A DNA stretch of 64,000 nucleotides. Source: Dryomyza anilis. Taxonomy: Eukaryota > Arthropoda > Insecta > Diptera > Dryomyzidae. Position 1 is the first letter of the stretch. Each line of letters starts with the position of its first letter. The DNA lies in the NCBI GenBank assembly GCA_951804985.1, contig OX638132.1, positions 88,106,696 to 88,170,695 of the forward strand. The letters run 5' to 3'. The translations under genes were made by a program, and so were the position numbers. The notes under the pieces are model-generated. The model was not told the DNA's origin and did no database searches. It saw only the letters and a list, made by a program, of their open reading frames with translations. Positions 1 to 11,555 of the stretch are shown here, piece after piece.

Positions 1-226
1 GCTAAGTAGAATTAGACTGGAAGTTAGTTATAAATCAGAAATGTTATTGTTTTCGTCTCAAAATTTAATGAACACCTGTTCGTAAATTTGTTGTTTTTTC
101 GATCTTGCTCTGTCGCTATTATGTTTTGTTTTGCGTTGTCCGCCAGTCAGCGCCATCTGTTTGTTCGTTTGTCTGTCTGTCGATATGTTCAAAGTAACTA
201 AAAGCAATTATTTCGAAGCTAACATA
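1..226. other. AT-rich non-coding DNA
   Basis: No gene or clear element end is visible. A short GTCT-rich patch near 168-183 resembles the microsatellite part of the mini-me-like elements elsewhere in the window, so this may be a decayed fragment of one. Confidence 0.4.
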
Positions 227-1030
227 AAACGAGTTGGGAAAGTTAGGACACATGGGGCGGACTTATATAGTCGGTCGGGCCCGACTATGGAATACCCTAC
301 ACTCCTATTGGATATATTAGTGGTATAATTTGGTGGGCAAATTTTTAATAATTTACGACTAAAATTTCCACTACAAAAATCGGTAAAAAATTAAAAAATC
401 ACGCCCATTTTTGGAACATATATTTTAGGCGAATTCTAACAATATGCTTTAATAATAATAATAGTTTGACGCTACAGTACAGTGTAGAAATTCGGCCGAG
501 CTCTCTCACCATTTTGAGCTGTGCGTGTTATTTTTGTACTCAAAGTGGTGGGACCTACAGTTTATTGCCGAATCCGAACGGCGGGTGAGAGCTTTTCATA
601 AGCAATGGTTTTACTCTCGTAGGTTTGCCATTTACTGACGAGAGGTAGCGCGGTATAGAAAAATGTTTCTATGAAAAGATGTTGTTAGCCCCAGTCCAGG
701 CTTGAACCGGGGACCTTTCGGCTCGCAGTCCAACGCACTAACCACTGAGCTACCGCGGCTCTAATACTTTTCGAGTTATTGGTTCCCAAAAAGTTATATG
801 TAAGTGACTTGTATGGGAGGTGGGCGTGTCCGTTTACCGATTTGGTTTATTTCCAAACTCAGAACCATTTTTTGGCTAAAACATATTGAAACGAAATTTC
901 ATCGCATTCTGAAAAGTATTTTTCAGGTTATTCTGTATTCGGTCAGACAGCAAGACAGCAAGACTGACGGACAGACAGTCGGACATGAATAAACGGACTC
1001 GGGTAGAGGAGGCGGGCCGTAATTGTGTAC
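227..1030 (-). mobile_element. mini-me/DINE-like element, long type, split by a SINE
   Basis: The sequence matches the full copies at 9,670-10,481 and 50,373-51,197. It opens with the 'gagttgggaaagttagg' end, followed by the subterminal palindrome 'agtcggtcgggcccgact', the 'cacgcccatttttgg' block, and a mixed GACA/GACG tract near 950-985. Read on the minus strand this gives the order: core, (GTCY)n, body, hairpin, end. The copy is interrupted at about 449-760 by a SINE, and its other terminus (TA tract and 'ccctacacc' end) is missing after about 1,020. Elements with TA and GTCY proto-microsatellites are known in Diptera as mini-me, related to the Helitron-like DINE-1 group. The family placement here is by that layout only. 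Confidence 0.65.
449..760 (-). mobile_element. tRNA-headed SINE
   Basis: The minus strand starts with a tRNA-like head containing an A box ('tagctcagtggttagtg') and a B box ('ggttcaagcctgg'). A roughly 240-bp body follows, and the copy ends in an (AAT/ATT)n tail at about 449-463. It matches the copies at 14,838, 48,806 and 61,380. No clean target duplication is seen. Compared with uninterrupted host copies, about 20 bp of the mini-me sequence is missing at the insertion point, so insertion may have gone with a small target deletion. Confidence 0.85.
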
Positions 1031-2935
1031 CATCCAATAAAAAAATCACTCATTTTTTACATTTGGTTCTTCTGTTGTAAAATAAAATATAATGTTAAGA
1101 TGATAAAATTGTCCATTGATTTTCGTTAAAAGCGCCGTAGGCATTTTTTTTTTGCTATTTTTTGTCTGGTTGAAATATATCGAAAAAATGTTCGAATTTC
1201 TTTGATCCTGCCAAAAATGTTGTCTGGGGTATATTCAATGGAGTATATTTCTAACACTTGAGACAATATTATAAAATAGATCTAACAATCATCCAAAATG
1301 GTTCAAGCATATAGAGATATATTTTAAAAACATTGCGATGTGGAAAATGTTTAAATATCCTAACATAAATTTTGCTGTACGAAAATTACGAAATTTTAAA
1401 AATTAGCAACGAGATCGGATTTTTGTTATCCAAGTTAGTTCGAGAAAACTTCGAGGCATAAATCACTTCTTACCAAATTTATTAGGTTTTTGTTACAAAT
1501 AATACCTAAACATATTGTAAAAGTTTGTTTTTAAAATATCATATATAATTTTGATATTTATATAAATTTGAAAAGGGTTCCTTTTTATGCACAATTTATT
1601 TAAATTGCAAGGGCAATCCATTGATTCGATGTTCGGCATTAAGAGTTATGACGAAGTTTGTTTTACTATCCTTAACACGAGGTTTGCAGTATTCTACGGT
1701 TGAGTTTTTTTCTACAACCACAAAAAGTAATTATTGATTTTTTTTTTTTTTTAATCATTGGACCACAGTATCTCTGGAGAGGGTGAGTCTTGAACTCTGG
1801 TAGATTTGGTGTGGAATGTCTCTAATACAAAAAGTTTTAGTTACTAAAAAAAGATATTAAAATGAATCCAATTCCAATTTGTACAATGCAAGACTCTTGT
1901 CTGCAAATTTTTTAATCTTTTTTTATTCTGATTTTTATTTGATACTGGAGTTGATTCCGAAAATGGTTTTGTTAAATACTGTCCAGTTTTTAAGATTTTT
2001 AAGTTTTAATTTTTTTAATTAGAATTTAATTAGAATTTTTTTAATTAGAATTTTATTTTTGTTTATTAAATTACTTCTTTGAATACTTAATTTAATTGAA
2101 TTGTTTATTTTATTTGTATTATTATTTAATTTAATTTATGTGTATTATTCCGAAACCGTTTACTTACCTTATACACTTTCTCCTCTTCTGCTGCCTCTGC
2201 TGTTGGTTATGTATAGACCTTCCGCACGTTACCCATAAACAATGTATAGTGTATTTAGATAACAATGAAATGAAATCAAATTGGTAATTTATGCGAAATT
2301 TAACCCCAATTTATGTTTACGAACTGAAACCATACCAATATTCATAGGAAAATTCGTTTTTCTATTTTTATATTTTTAACATTCATACATATACAGACGC
2401 TTGTTTGTCTGGCTGTGCTTTGTTGTTCTATTCGTGAAAACACACACATGCACACAGTATATATCAAGCTGTTTTTTGATACCTAAGAAAAACAAAATTT
2501 GCAATCCAGACAAATTGTACTTAGTTACTTTTTTGATACCTAAGAACTTAATGTCTGAATATCTAGAAAAATTTGGCTTAGTTACTTTCAACAGACAGAC
2601 AGGCAGACTAACAAACAGATGGCGACCTCGCAAAACAAAGCATACGAGCGAATATTACAGATAGAGCAATATCGATGAAACAACAACAATACATGAACAC
2701 GTGTTCTTTTTTCGAAGAATACAGCAACAATTTTGCGTATTCTTTTTGGTTTTTAATAATCAATATATTAACTGCTGAAAATCCAGTTGAATAAAGTTTG
2801 TTTACTTTTTTGACAACTAAGTAATTTGCTTTCTTGATATCCAGATGACAAATTCTTGAATTTTAGTAGTATTTTATTGATATTAGTCAAATTCTACTAT
2901 TTTTCTATCTAACCGAATTCTTCTCGAGTTTTAGA
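1031..2935. other. AT-rich non-coding DNA with decayed repeats
   Basis: No gene is recognised. A 14-bp unit 'ttttttaattagaa' recurs about three times near 2,012-2,060. Around 2,580-2,650 a GACA/GGCA tract looks like a worn GTCY block of a mini-me-like element on the minus strand. The opposed open frames at 2,376-2,664 have no recognisable domain and overlap one another, as expected of chance. Confidence 0.5.
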
Positions 2936-2939
2936 ATTT

Positions 2940-3057
2940 TATTTCCCTCCGTGTACAGATGGACGGACGGTTTAACAGGCGAACATAGAAATGGAAATCG
3001 CTTAATCACATCAGGAGGTGACGCTGATCAAGAAAATATATTTACTTTTGAATAACG
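2940..3057 (-). mobile_element. degenerate mini-me-like core fragment
   Basis: Contains 'gatggacggacgg', then 'ggtgacgctgatcaagaaaa' and 'tatatttacttt', the order found on the minus strand of the better copies (GTCY tract, 'tgctgatcaagaatatatata' core). It is much diverged and lacks both ends. Confidence 0.5.
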
Positions 3058-3064
3058 GCCACAC

Positions 3065-3262
3065 ATGTCGAAATCGTGCGATAAATTGCGATATAAAGTA
3101 CCAAAAATTGCCTTTTTTGCAACTTTTACTTGTTTTTTTGCAAAATTTCGACGTTTAGGGCAAATTCTGAGTACGCAGCAGGAATCAGAAGACCGTAATC
3201 TACCAGAAATGATCAGTTTCATTTCGCGACATTCTTGTAGATCAGTGTTATCTATCTTTAGA
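3065..3262. repeat. unclassified dispersed repeat, copy 1
   Basis: Shares a diverged block with 59,870-60,015, including 'attctgagtacgcagca', 'ccttttttgcaa' and 'tagatcagtg/tagaacagtg ... tatct'. Small indels separate the copies. Overlapping short open frames exist on both strands, but the similarity is at DNA level and no known domain is seen. Element type unknown. Confidence 0.55.
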
Positions 3263-4804
3263 ATCTAAGGAATTAAAAAACATAATTAAAGATTTATTAA
3301 ATCGACGTTTGTATACAATATTATCGCTCTGTAATATATGTACCTACATAAAAATATATATTTGAGATATAAAATGTAGACAGTGCATCATAGAGTCAAC
3401 AACCAATAAAATTACAATAAAAGTACACTTAAAATGTCAGTCATGGCTAAAATTGCGATTCATGGTTGTCTTTTTGGTTGGTGTGTGTTTATGCCATGAC
3501 CGTTGTCTGTCTGCCGTCAGCATTTAGTGGATGACCTGACAAAAGCTAGACCAAATCAAAAAAAAAAAAAATGGATAATTAGATGTTTTGTGCAGGGTCC
3601 CTGTAACGATTTTGACTGTTGTTCAGAGTTGGTCTCGGCAACCACATCATGTATCATGTAATGGTGTGTGTGATGGTAATTGTGCGAATGTGTTATGTGC
3701 TACACAATTTCATGTGCGTGTGAGTGTGTGTGTGTGTGTGTGTGTGCGGAAATAGGAAGTGCTTTTGTGTGCGCGTAAAGTGTCAATACGTGAGCATTGC
3801 GGATCTGTGATGTGTGCTACGAGTGGTACTAGACGTAGACCTATTTCTAGTCGGGGAATTAGTTGATGTTCAGGCCACGTCATTCGATTAGCGTCCCAAA
3901 CGCACGACTTGACATTAATTCACATAGAACCTACCGAAACATAGGTCGCTGGGAAGGAAGTCATTGTTTGCGAACAACGTATCGAACGTGTAATGTACAA
4001 AACTCAGTGTCAACCAACAAATTAGTGTGGCTTTGTGTTTGTTGTTTAAAAATTTAAGAGTACAAAATCTTGAAGTTACTTTTTTTCACTATCTTTACAA
4101 AAAACAACAAATTTAATTAATATTAATGTATTTATTGTATTTTAAATTAAGCTGCATTCAATTTAATTGTCGTATTTGTTTAAGGCTTATAGAAAAATGT
4201 AGTACTGGTCTCTGTCGCATTCAGTTTCAATGAATTCGAATTGTTAGACGTCAACCCTTTTCGACACCTCCCTCCAAGTAGGCCCATACATAATTAATTA
4301 TATAGTCAATTGTTTTCGATTTGTTTACATAAATTGAATGGGCGTTGATTGTTTGTCTATTTTGTTGAAGTTCAGTTTTTTTATTTGAGGTATGATAAGA
4401 CAACATGTTGGGGGTGTTTTAACATCAATCAGATTAAAAATAATTCCACAGTTGAATAATACATATATTGATAGATGGTAGTCGTGGTAGTCGAGGAGGA
4501 AGACAAAAACAGACAGACAATTTCCTGATAAACGAAAACCATTCTGAAATATGGATTGTTTTGTTATTTCTGAATTTGTACAAACATTTTGAAGAATATG
4601 AATTGTTTGATGGCGCTCAAATATACTTCGATTAAATACTTTATTGCAGACTTGAAAAAATATTTTTTTATCTTACTTTTTTTATATTCCTAGTTAAAAT
4701 TATAAGACGTCTTTTCTGGATAAATAAATTCATAAATATGAATGCAAAAAAACAATTTTTATTAGAAGCAATTATAGACAATGGCTGTAGACAGCACTAA
4801 CATC
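3263..4804. other. single-copy non-coding DNA with a GT microsatellite
   Basis: No gene is recognised. A (TG)n run of about 11-12 units lies near 3,722-3,746, inside a TG-rich stretch from about 3,655 to 3,820. The rest is AT-rich with no repeat shared elsewhere in the window that I could find. The 64-codon frame at 3,863-4,057 shows no domain. Confidence 0.4.
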
Positions 4805-4809
4805 TATGT

Positions 4810-5822
4810 TACTTACTTACTTAAATGGCCCTTACAACCGTGGGTCGGTTTTGGCCGCTGAGATGAAGCCGCGCCAGTCGGATCTGCTTTGCGCGCGCTG
4901 ACGCCAGTTAGAAATACCAAGCGTTGCCAGGTTGTCCTCAACTTGGTCTTTCCAACACAGATTTGGACGCCCTCTTCTACGCTGTCCACCTTCGAGTTTC
5001 GATTCAAGCACCTTCTTGGCTGGAGTGTTTTCATCCATTCGTTCGACATGACCTAGCCAGCGAAGCCACTGGATCTTGATGCGCTTGACTGTGTCAATGT
5101 CGTCGAATAACTTATACAGCTCGTGGTTCATCCTGATTCGATACTCGTTAGCAAAGCAGATAGGGCCAAATATTTTACGGAGAATCTTTCTCTCGAACGC
5201 TCCCAGTACTCTCTCATCGGCGGAGGCCAGCGTCCATGTTTCTGCACCATAAAGTAGGACGGGCATGATGAGTGACTTGTAGAGCGTTATTTTTGTCCGG
5301 CGAGAGAGGGCTCTGCTTCTCAATTGCCTACTGAGCCCAAAGTAGCACCTGTTGGCAAGAGTAATTCTCCGTTTGATCTCCAGGCTGACGTCGTTGTTGC
5401 TGTTTACGCTGGATCCCAGATAGACGAAGTCCTTCACAATGTCGAACTTGTGGGTGTCAAAATCAGCTTTTTGTCCAAGACGCACGGACTCTTTTTTGCT
5501 TGTTGACACAAGGAACTTCGTCTGGTCCTCATTCACCGCTAGACCCATTCGACACGACTCTTTCTCCAATCTGGAGAATGCTGCGCTGACTGCTCGTGTG
5601 CTCCTGCCAATGATATCAATATCGTCGGGTTATGCGAGCAGCATGACACTTTTGTTGAGGAAGTGCCGCTTTGACGGAGTTCGGCAACTCGAACTATTTT
5701 CTCCATCAATAAGTTAAAAAAGTCGCACTATAAAGAGTCACCCTGTCTGAAACCTCGTTCGGTATGAAATGGCTCGGAGAGGTCTTTTCCTATTCTCTTG
5801 AACATCTTTGTGCCACACCTAT
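4810..5822 (-). pseudogene. non-LTR retrotransposon reverse transcriptase, 3' part, broken (RTE-like)
   Basis: The open part (5,569 to 4,832) encodes about 245 residues typical of the end of an insect endonuclease/reverse-transcriptase polyprotein: 'DFVYLGSSVNSNND' near residue 47, 'LYGAETWTL' near 105, 'ILRKIFGP', 'WLRWLGHVERMDE' near 170 and a basic 'RRRGRP' before the end. Upstream in the same frame the catalytic box reads LA*PDD (5,621-5,641), where the family has LAYADD: the tyrosine codon is a stop and the alanine is a proline. Further upstream, in another frame, 'RGFRQGDSL' (5,731-5,757), the motif before the active site, is followed by a stop. The element is thus 5'-truncated, frameshifted and catalytically dead. 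After the stop the minus strand runs into (TAAG)3-4 at about 4,809-4,822, a simple-repeat tail as in RTE/I-type elements. Clade assignment is by general appearance. Confidence 0.85.
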
Positions 5823-7400
5823 ATTTTGCAAACCGTTAAATTGTATGAAAACTTTTTAATGAAATAATATTACTTTGGGTATTATTAACAACACTACTCA
5901 ACAGAACGAGAATAAATGTTTTCCATGGACCTCTTAAACATCAATTCTATATAATTCTAGGTTGCTACTTTTGACTGAAAACTATCATCTATTACGTAAT
6001 GTTTTTAAGAAAATGTCCCTCGAATTTTCGGGCCCTTTTCAGCCACTTTTAGAATTAAAAAAATACAGTACCTTACACAATCAGTTTTCAAAAAAACTTT
6101 GAACGCAATTTTTCTTTCAATTGTCAAGACTAATTACATGTACCAATAAATATACCAATAAATTCTATTATTCCGATAGGGTTTTAAGATATTTGAATCT
6201 AAACTCGAAAAATATTGATTTTTTAGACTATTTTTGAACGATTTTTTAGTATTGTGAATCTACACGGAAAAATATGTAGTAAAAAATTTCATCAATATAA
6301 TTAATTTTTAATTGATTCATCGCCGATATGACCTTTACTTGAATTGATTAAATTTTTAATAATATTAATTAATAAATTACCAGTAAATAAACAAAGAGTT
6401 ACATCAAAACAAATAAAATATGTGCTGTAACGACTATGGAATTCAATTCAATTGATTAAATATTTAATCATCTTAATTAATAAATTAACAGAAAAAAAAT
6501 GTTACATCAATACAATTAAATAATTTATTGAAATGCTTATTGAATTAATTGCATTAAAAATCATCGTTGCTGAGCACACGATGCGGTGCGGCGTCACGAT
6601 GTGAGCTTGCAGCAAGTGAACGCCGGCAAACAAGCAAACGATGGAATTTTTGTTTGCGCGTTTGGTAGCGTGCATATTATTTCCATTGTGTATATGCCAA
6701 GATATACACTTATAGAGCTTGATCAACCTCTAAGAGCTTGATCAACCTCTAAGTGTGTCGTCAAAAATGGTGATGATGGCATTGGTTGCATATTTAATTG
6801 TGCTTCCAACTTCATCATCAGAAAACTATAGTTTTTATGTACTTTTACAAGATTTTATAATATTCTTTTTTAATTAACTGAATGAGAATTATAAAGACTG
6901 TGAAGATAATAAAAATACTTTAAAAACGTCGACCATATCAATTAAATAATTTGCTATTTAAGCAATATCCATAATAGTGGTATATTTTTGGATGCGAATC
7001 ACATTTTTAGCGAATGTCTTTGCTAAATACATTCGAACTTTTTGCTAGACCATTTATGGTTGCTGTATTTATGTCGATTATTTTTTCTGTGTAATAATAA
7101 ATAAGAAAATGATTTATGGTTATACAGAACATAGTTCGAACTAATGATGAAAATTTCTAACTTGATTTTATCGGTTCTTATTTTTAAAATATGCTCTATC
7201 AACTCAGTTTCTGTTAGAGTTTAAAATGCTTTTATATTTTACATACAAATTACTTAAAAATTCGATTACGCAATAAAAATAATCATACTTTATATATAAA
7301 GTAATTATAGCATCAGATTATGGGCATTAGTATTTGTATTTAAAATTGATTATATAAAAGAGTAACAAATTATGTATACAGGGCATACTTTAAAAAGTAA
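5823..7400. other. AT-rich non-coding DNA
   Basis: No gene is recognised. Between about 6,260 and 6,540, 'attaattaataaatta'-type and 'aattgattaaat' motifs recur, probably a worn AT-rich inverted-repeat element. An 18-bp unit ('gcttgatcaacctctaag', with one base change) is directly repeated at about 6,718-6,753. Confidence 0.4.
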
Positions 7401-7402
7401 TA

Positions 7403-7743
7403 AAGGGTTTTTTTAACAGGGACGCTACAAAAGTAGAGCGACAGGGACAGCAAACGACGCCATATTTCTTACCGCTCTTTTGACATTTCTCTTCAGTAAG
7501 GTTTGCCACTTCATGATGAAAAGATATACGAATTCGAATTTCGGTAGTAAATTTTAATAATTTCGACTCGTTGTTGGCTCGTATATCTTTCCATCATAAA
7601 ATAGCAAACCTTATTGAAGAAAAATGTCAAAAGAACGGCAAGAAATATGGCGTTGTTTGCTGTCCCTGTCGCTCTACTTTTGTAGCGTCCCTGTTGAAAT
7701 ACCCTTGAAAAAAACTTTTGTAGCACTCTTATTGAAAACCTTT
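7403..7743 (-). mobile_element. mariner-type deletion derivative (MITE) with transposase start
   Basis: TA dinucleotides flank it (7,401-7,402 and 7,744-7,745). The long terminal inverted repeats carry 'gggacgctacaaaagtaga' and 'gcgacagggacagcaaacga'. On the minus strand a short frame inside the hairpin begins MERYTSQQRVEIIKIYY (about 7,595 down to 7,540), which resembles the N-terminal helix-turn-helix region of mariner-like transposases. The rest of the transposase, including any DD(D/E) catalytic part, is absent. It is therefore a non-autonomous element that depends on a full copy elsewhere. A shorter relative lies at 51,362-51,561. Confidence 0.75.
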
Positions 7744-7745
7744 TA

Positions 7746-8030
7746 TTTAAAAAGTTAAAAAAAAAGTAATAGAAAAAAATAGTAATTTTGAAAGTTAGTT
7801 TGAATTATGCTCCAAATAATCATCCATCATTTTATTTTGTTAATCATTAAATCCAAAATGATAAAAAAATGTCTCTAAAAAAATTAAAGTTTTCCGAGTT
7901 TAGATCCAACTATCATAAAAACGTATTGGAGTATTAGCCAACATTATTATATTAAAATTAGTCCATACAATTACAAGAAATATTACGTTTAAGTTTTTTT
8001 ATTAAACTATTTTTTCACTGAACTATATTT
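7746..8030. other. AT-rich non-coding DNA
   Basis: Nothing recognisable; homopolymer-rich. Confidence 0.4.
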
Positions 8031-8330
8031 TTATACCATACAATAAGAGTGAAAGGGTATATTCAGTTTGGTACGCCGTTTGTAACACCCAGAAGGAAGC
8101 ATCTCCGGTATGGAAAAGTATATATATTCTTGATCAGCATGACTTCCTGAGTCGATTTAACGATGTCCGTCTGTATGTCCGTCTGTCGGTCTGTCTGTCT
8201 GTCCCTCTGTCTGTCTGTTGAAATCACGATTACAGAAAAATAGAAGAGATAGAACAATGAAACTTTAGATTTAGATTACTTATATATCTAAGCTGTCTGA
8301 ACAAGAAAATTGGCATGATCGGTCCATGGC
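8031..8330 (+). mobile_element. mini-me-like element, short type, 3'-truncated
   Basis: Starts with 'agagtgaaagggtatattca' and 'ggtacgccgtttgtaacacc', then the core 'ggaaaagtatatatattctt', 'gatcagcatga' and a (GTCY)n tract at about 8,165-8,218. It matches 12,720-13,423 until about 8,320 and then ends without the hairpin terminus. Confidence 0.7.
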
Positions 8331-9669
8331 AAAAATCGTGTTACGTAGTGCTATTTAACTGTTACTTCCTTTTCGGTTGTATAAAAATCAGTTAAAACCT
8401 TGTCTAATCTCTAAATTGCATACCATTCTTACAAAGAAAACATATCCGAAAATCGTTATTAAAATCATATCAATTACCATAAAATTTGTTTTATTAGGAA
8501 AACTTATTATAATTTTGGATCATCGTACGTCGTCGTCGTTGAACCAAACAAAAAAAAAAAAAAAAAGAAAAAACTGCAGTCATTAACTCATCAATCTCTT
8601 GAATTACTGCCGCAGCCAATTTGCTTGTTTGTCTGTCTGTCTCTCTATCTATCTAACATCATCAATATTGCAAATCAATTTTGTGTCTAGGATTTTCATG
8701 GTTGTCTTCACACTTCCTTAAAATATTTTTGCTGTTTCTCTGTCATACTCATATATAGTAGCATCGAATAGATTTAGAAGCGAATGAAATGAAGATATAT
8801 TTTCGTTGAGTCGTTTGCCCTGGGCCACATCAATATCGTATAAAATTCATCTACCGACTTACTTAAGTTCGAAGGCGCAACTTGGCAAAAAAAGCAGCAT
8901 CGCATCGATTGGAAATCGGTTGAGTGTCAAGCACGACACAATCTGTTTGTCGGCTGGAGTTACTTAATGGAGCGAGTATAATTAAATTAAAAGATTTTCT
9001 GCATTTGACAGCTAATGCCACAATATTATTATCGATTGTTAGCGTGTATATTTTTTTTTTTTTTTGCTTTATCATACATATAACGTATTCTTTTTAAACC
9101 ACAGTATTTTTAGAGCATATACTGAAGTAGGATTTGTTATTTTGTTTAAATGATAATTGTTTTACTAAAAGTATTGAGTGCTCAAAAGAATTCCTTTGAA
9201 CACTGAAAAAATTGTTTACTGATGATTTATGAATAAGACGTTCATAAAACATATTTTTTATAATTTTCTTATTTATGAGTTATATTCATGAATTATGTAT
9301 AATACCAAAAATTGAAAAGTTCATGCATAAACAACTGTAAATCACTATGTATTTATTATAACTAGGATTCATAAATTATACAAATTTTATTAATAATACT
9401 AACAGGTGAATATACAAATTTATTCATCACTTGTGTTTCATATTGCATATTCATTTCCTTAATGCGCAATTCACGTCAGTTGTAAGAGTGAATAAATGAC
9501 ATTTTAATCATGAATTATGAATAATAAATTATAAAATATACTCCAGAACCTACTTAAATTACTCATGACTTATTAATATATTATATATAACACATTAGAA
9601 AACATACGCATAATTTTATTTCATTCATCATAATAATCGATTTATACTATAATCATGTATTATGAATAA
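8331..9669. other. AT-rich non-coding DNA with ATTCATAAATTATG-type repeats
   Basis: No gene is recognised. There is a poly-A run near 8,550-8,566 and a GTCT/CTAT patch near 8,626-8,654. From about 9,220 to 9,665 the words 'tcatgaattatgaata' and 'ataaattata' recur on both strands, suggesting a worn palindromic AT-rich element. Similar words resume at 10,510-10,565, so the mini-me copy between them may have landed inside it. Confidence 0.4.
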
Positions 9670-10481
9670 AAACGAGTTGGGAAAGTTAGGTCACATGGGT
9701 AAGTTCGGTCACATGGGGCGGATTTTTATAGTCGGTCGGGCCCGACTATGGAATACCCTACACCTTTGGTGGAGATATTAATGAGGAATATTTAATTGTA
9801 TACCTTAATTTTAAATTTTTAATTATGCTGAACCTCCCCACCCTCAGAATATTATTCATATATCAGAAATTTACGTCTAATATCCCCATATATTAAAAAA
9901 TTTATAAAAAGTATAAAAAACTTAAAAAATATATTTGGGCGGACCACGCCTATATTTAAAATTTTGAAAGGCTAATATTTCATAGATTTCATTTTAATAA
10001 TTTACGGATCAAATATCCACTATGAAAACCCGGGAAATAATGAAAATAAAAAAGTGGGCGGATCACGCCCATTTTTGGACCACATATTTTTAGGTGAATT
10101 ATAACAATAGGTTTTAAATTTTAAATCTATACCTTGAATACTTTTCGAGTTATTAGTTCCGAAAGAGTTATATAAAAGTGACTTGTATGGGAGGTGGGCG
10201 TGTCCGTTGACCGATTTGGCTCATTTTCAAACTCAGTTCCTACTTTTAGCTAAAATATATTGAGACGAAATTTCATTGCATTCTGATCAGTATTTCTCAA
10301 GTTATTCTGTATTCGGACAGCAAGACGGACAGACAGACAGACGGACATGGCTAAACGGACTCGGGTAGTGATGCTGATCAAGAATATATATACTTTTCCA
10401 TACCGGACACGCCTCCTAAGGGGCGTTACAATATATGCACAAAGTTAATATACCCTGTACCTCATAGGTGTAGGGTATAAA
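9670..10481 (-). mobile_element. mini-me/DINE-like element, long type, near full length
   Basis: Complete by comparison with 50,373-51,197 in the other orientation. Features in plus-strand order: 'gagttgggaaagttagg' end; subterminal palindrome 'agtcggtcgggcccgact' at about 9,731; body with 'cacgcccatttttgg'; GACA/GACG tract near 10,322-10,347; core 'tgctgatcaagaatatatat'; 'ggacacgcctcctaaggggc'; end 'aggtgtagggtataaa'. No coding capacity, as expected for non-autonomous Helitron-related elements. The hairpin next to one end fits that group. Confidence 0.75.
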
Positions 10482-11160
10482 AATCAGTTAATATGATTAC
10501 TTCTTCTTTGCTGGAAATCATGATTAATTTTTGTAAAGTTTATGTGTATAATACATGATTTATGAGAACATTTATCTCCGTGAATCGAAATAGGAAATCG
10601 AATTTAATAAATTTGAAAATTTAGATTTATTGGGTCATTCCATAGAAAACTTTACACAGGTGTAATGTATTAAAGTTGAACAGTAAAACTTAGCAGTTTT
10701 TACTTTAAAAACACTCTATTTATAGTCATGATCATGTCTTCCCTAGTTTGGTAAATTTTTTATAAAGGAGTACGTGTAACGTCCGTTAGAAGACTTAAAA
10801 TAAAAATTATAGAAAGATATACAATATATTGCAAATAAATTTTTCGAAATTTAAACAAATGCGTATGTGCTGAAAAATGAATTTTACCACAAATGCAAAA
10901 TAAACGCGTACGCAAACTCACACTAATCCATAGAAATTATTATGCATAGACACCTGGGGGCTAAATTACGTTCGCTGAGCTAGAAACACGAGCTACTCAA
11001 GCGCAAATATTGCAGCTAACAGCTGCAAGTGGACACACACAAAGGTGTTTGATATTCCAATTAAACAATAGAAAAAATTCTCAACAAAAAAATATATATT
11101 TAAAAAAATAGAAGAAAAATATTAAAAATATTTAATTGCAGTACAGTATATATATTTTAT
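10482..11160. other. AT-rich non-coding DNA
   Basis: No gene or clear repeat boundary. 'tacatgatttatgagaaca' near 10,551 continues the motif family seen before 9,665. Confidence 0.35.
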
Positions 11161-11164
11161 AGAA

Positions 11165-11555
11165 CTAGCTGGACCCGTGCACGACTCATGCAAAGATTTT
11201 GTGAATGCCAGGATATGGAGCAAGTCCAACATTTTCATTACTTATATCAGGGACCCGTGCTTCGCTGTGAGCGTTTTTTTTTATTGGTTTTATAAATATA
11301 GTGACCAAAACAAAAATAATTCACCGCCAAAACATTTTTTCTCAAACACAATTCTTTCTCAGACTGTGCTACCCCGTAGAATATTTCGCCGTACAATTCT
11401 TTTCAGTAGAAATCTTCCCGTAAAAATCTTCCCCATGGAACGCTTTCCCGTAGAATTCTTCCTGGTAAAATTCTTCCCATAGATTTCCTCCCGGTAGAAT
11501 TCTTCCCGTAACATTTTTCCCGGTAGAATTCTTCCCGTAGAGTTTTTCCCAGTAG
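11165..11555. repeat. minisatellite of 'cccgtagaattcttc'-type units
   Basis: From about 11,370 to 11,555 a unit of about 15-16 bp recurs with variation ('cccgtagaattcttc', 'ccggtagaattcttc', 'cccgtaaaaatcttc'). Just before it the phrase 'ggacccgtgc' occurs twice (about 11,171 and 11,250), a wording often met in insect repeats. The 101-codon frame here is a by-product of the 15-bp period, not a gene. Confidence 0.65.
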
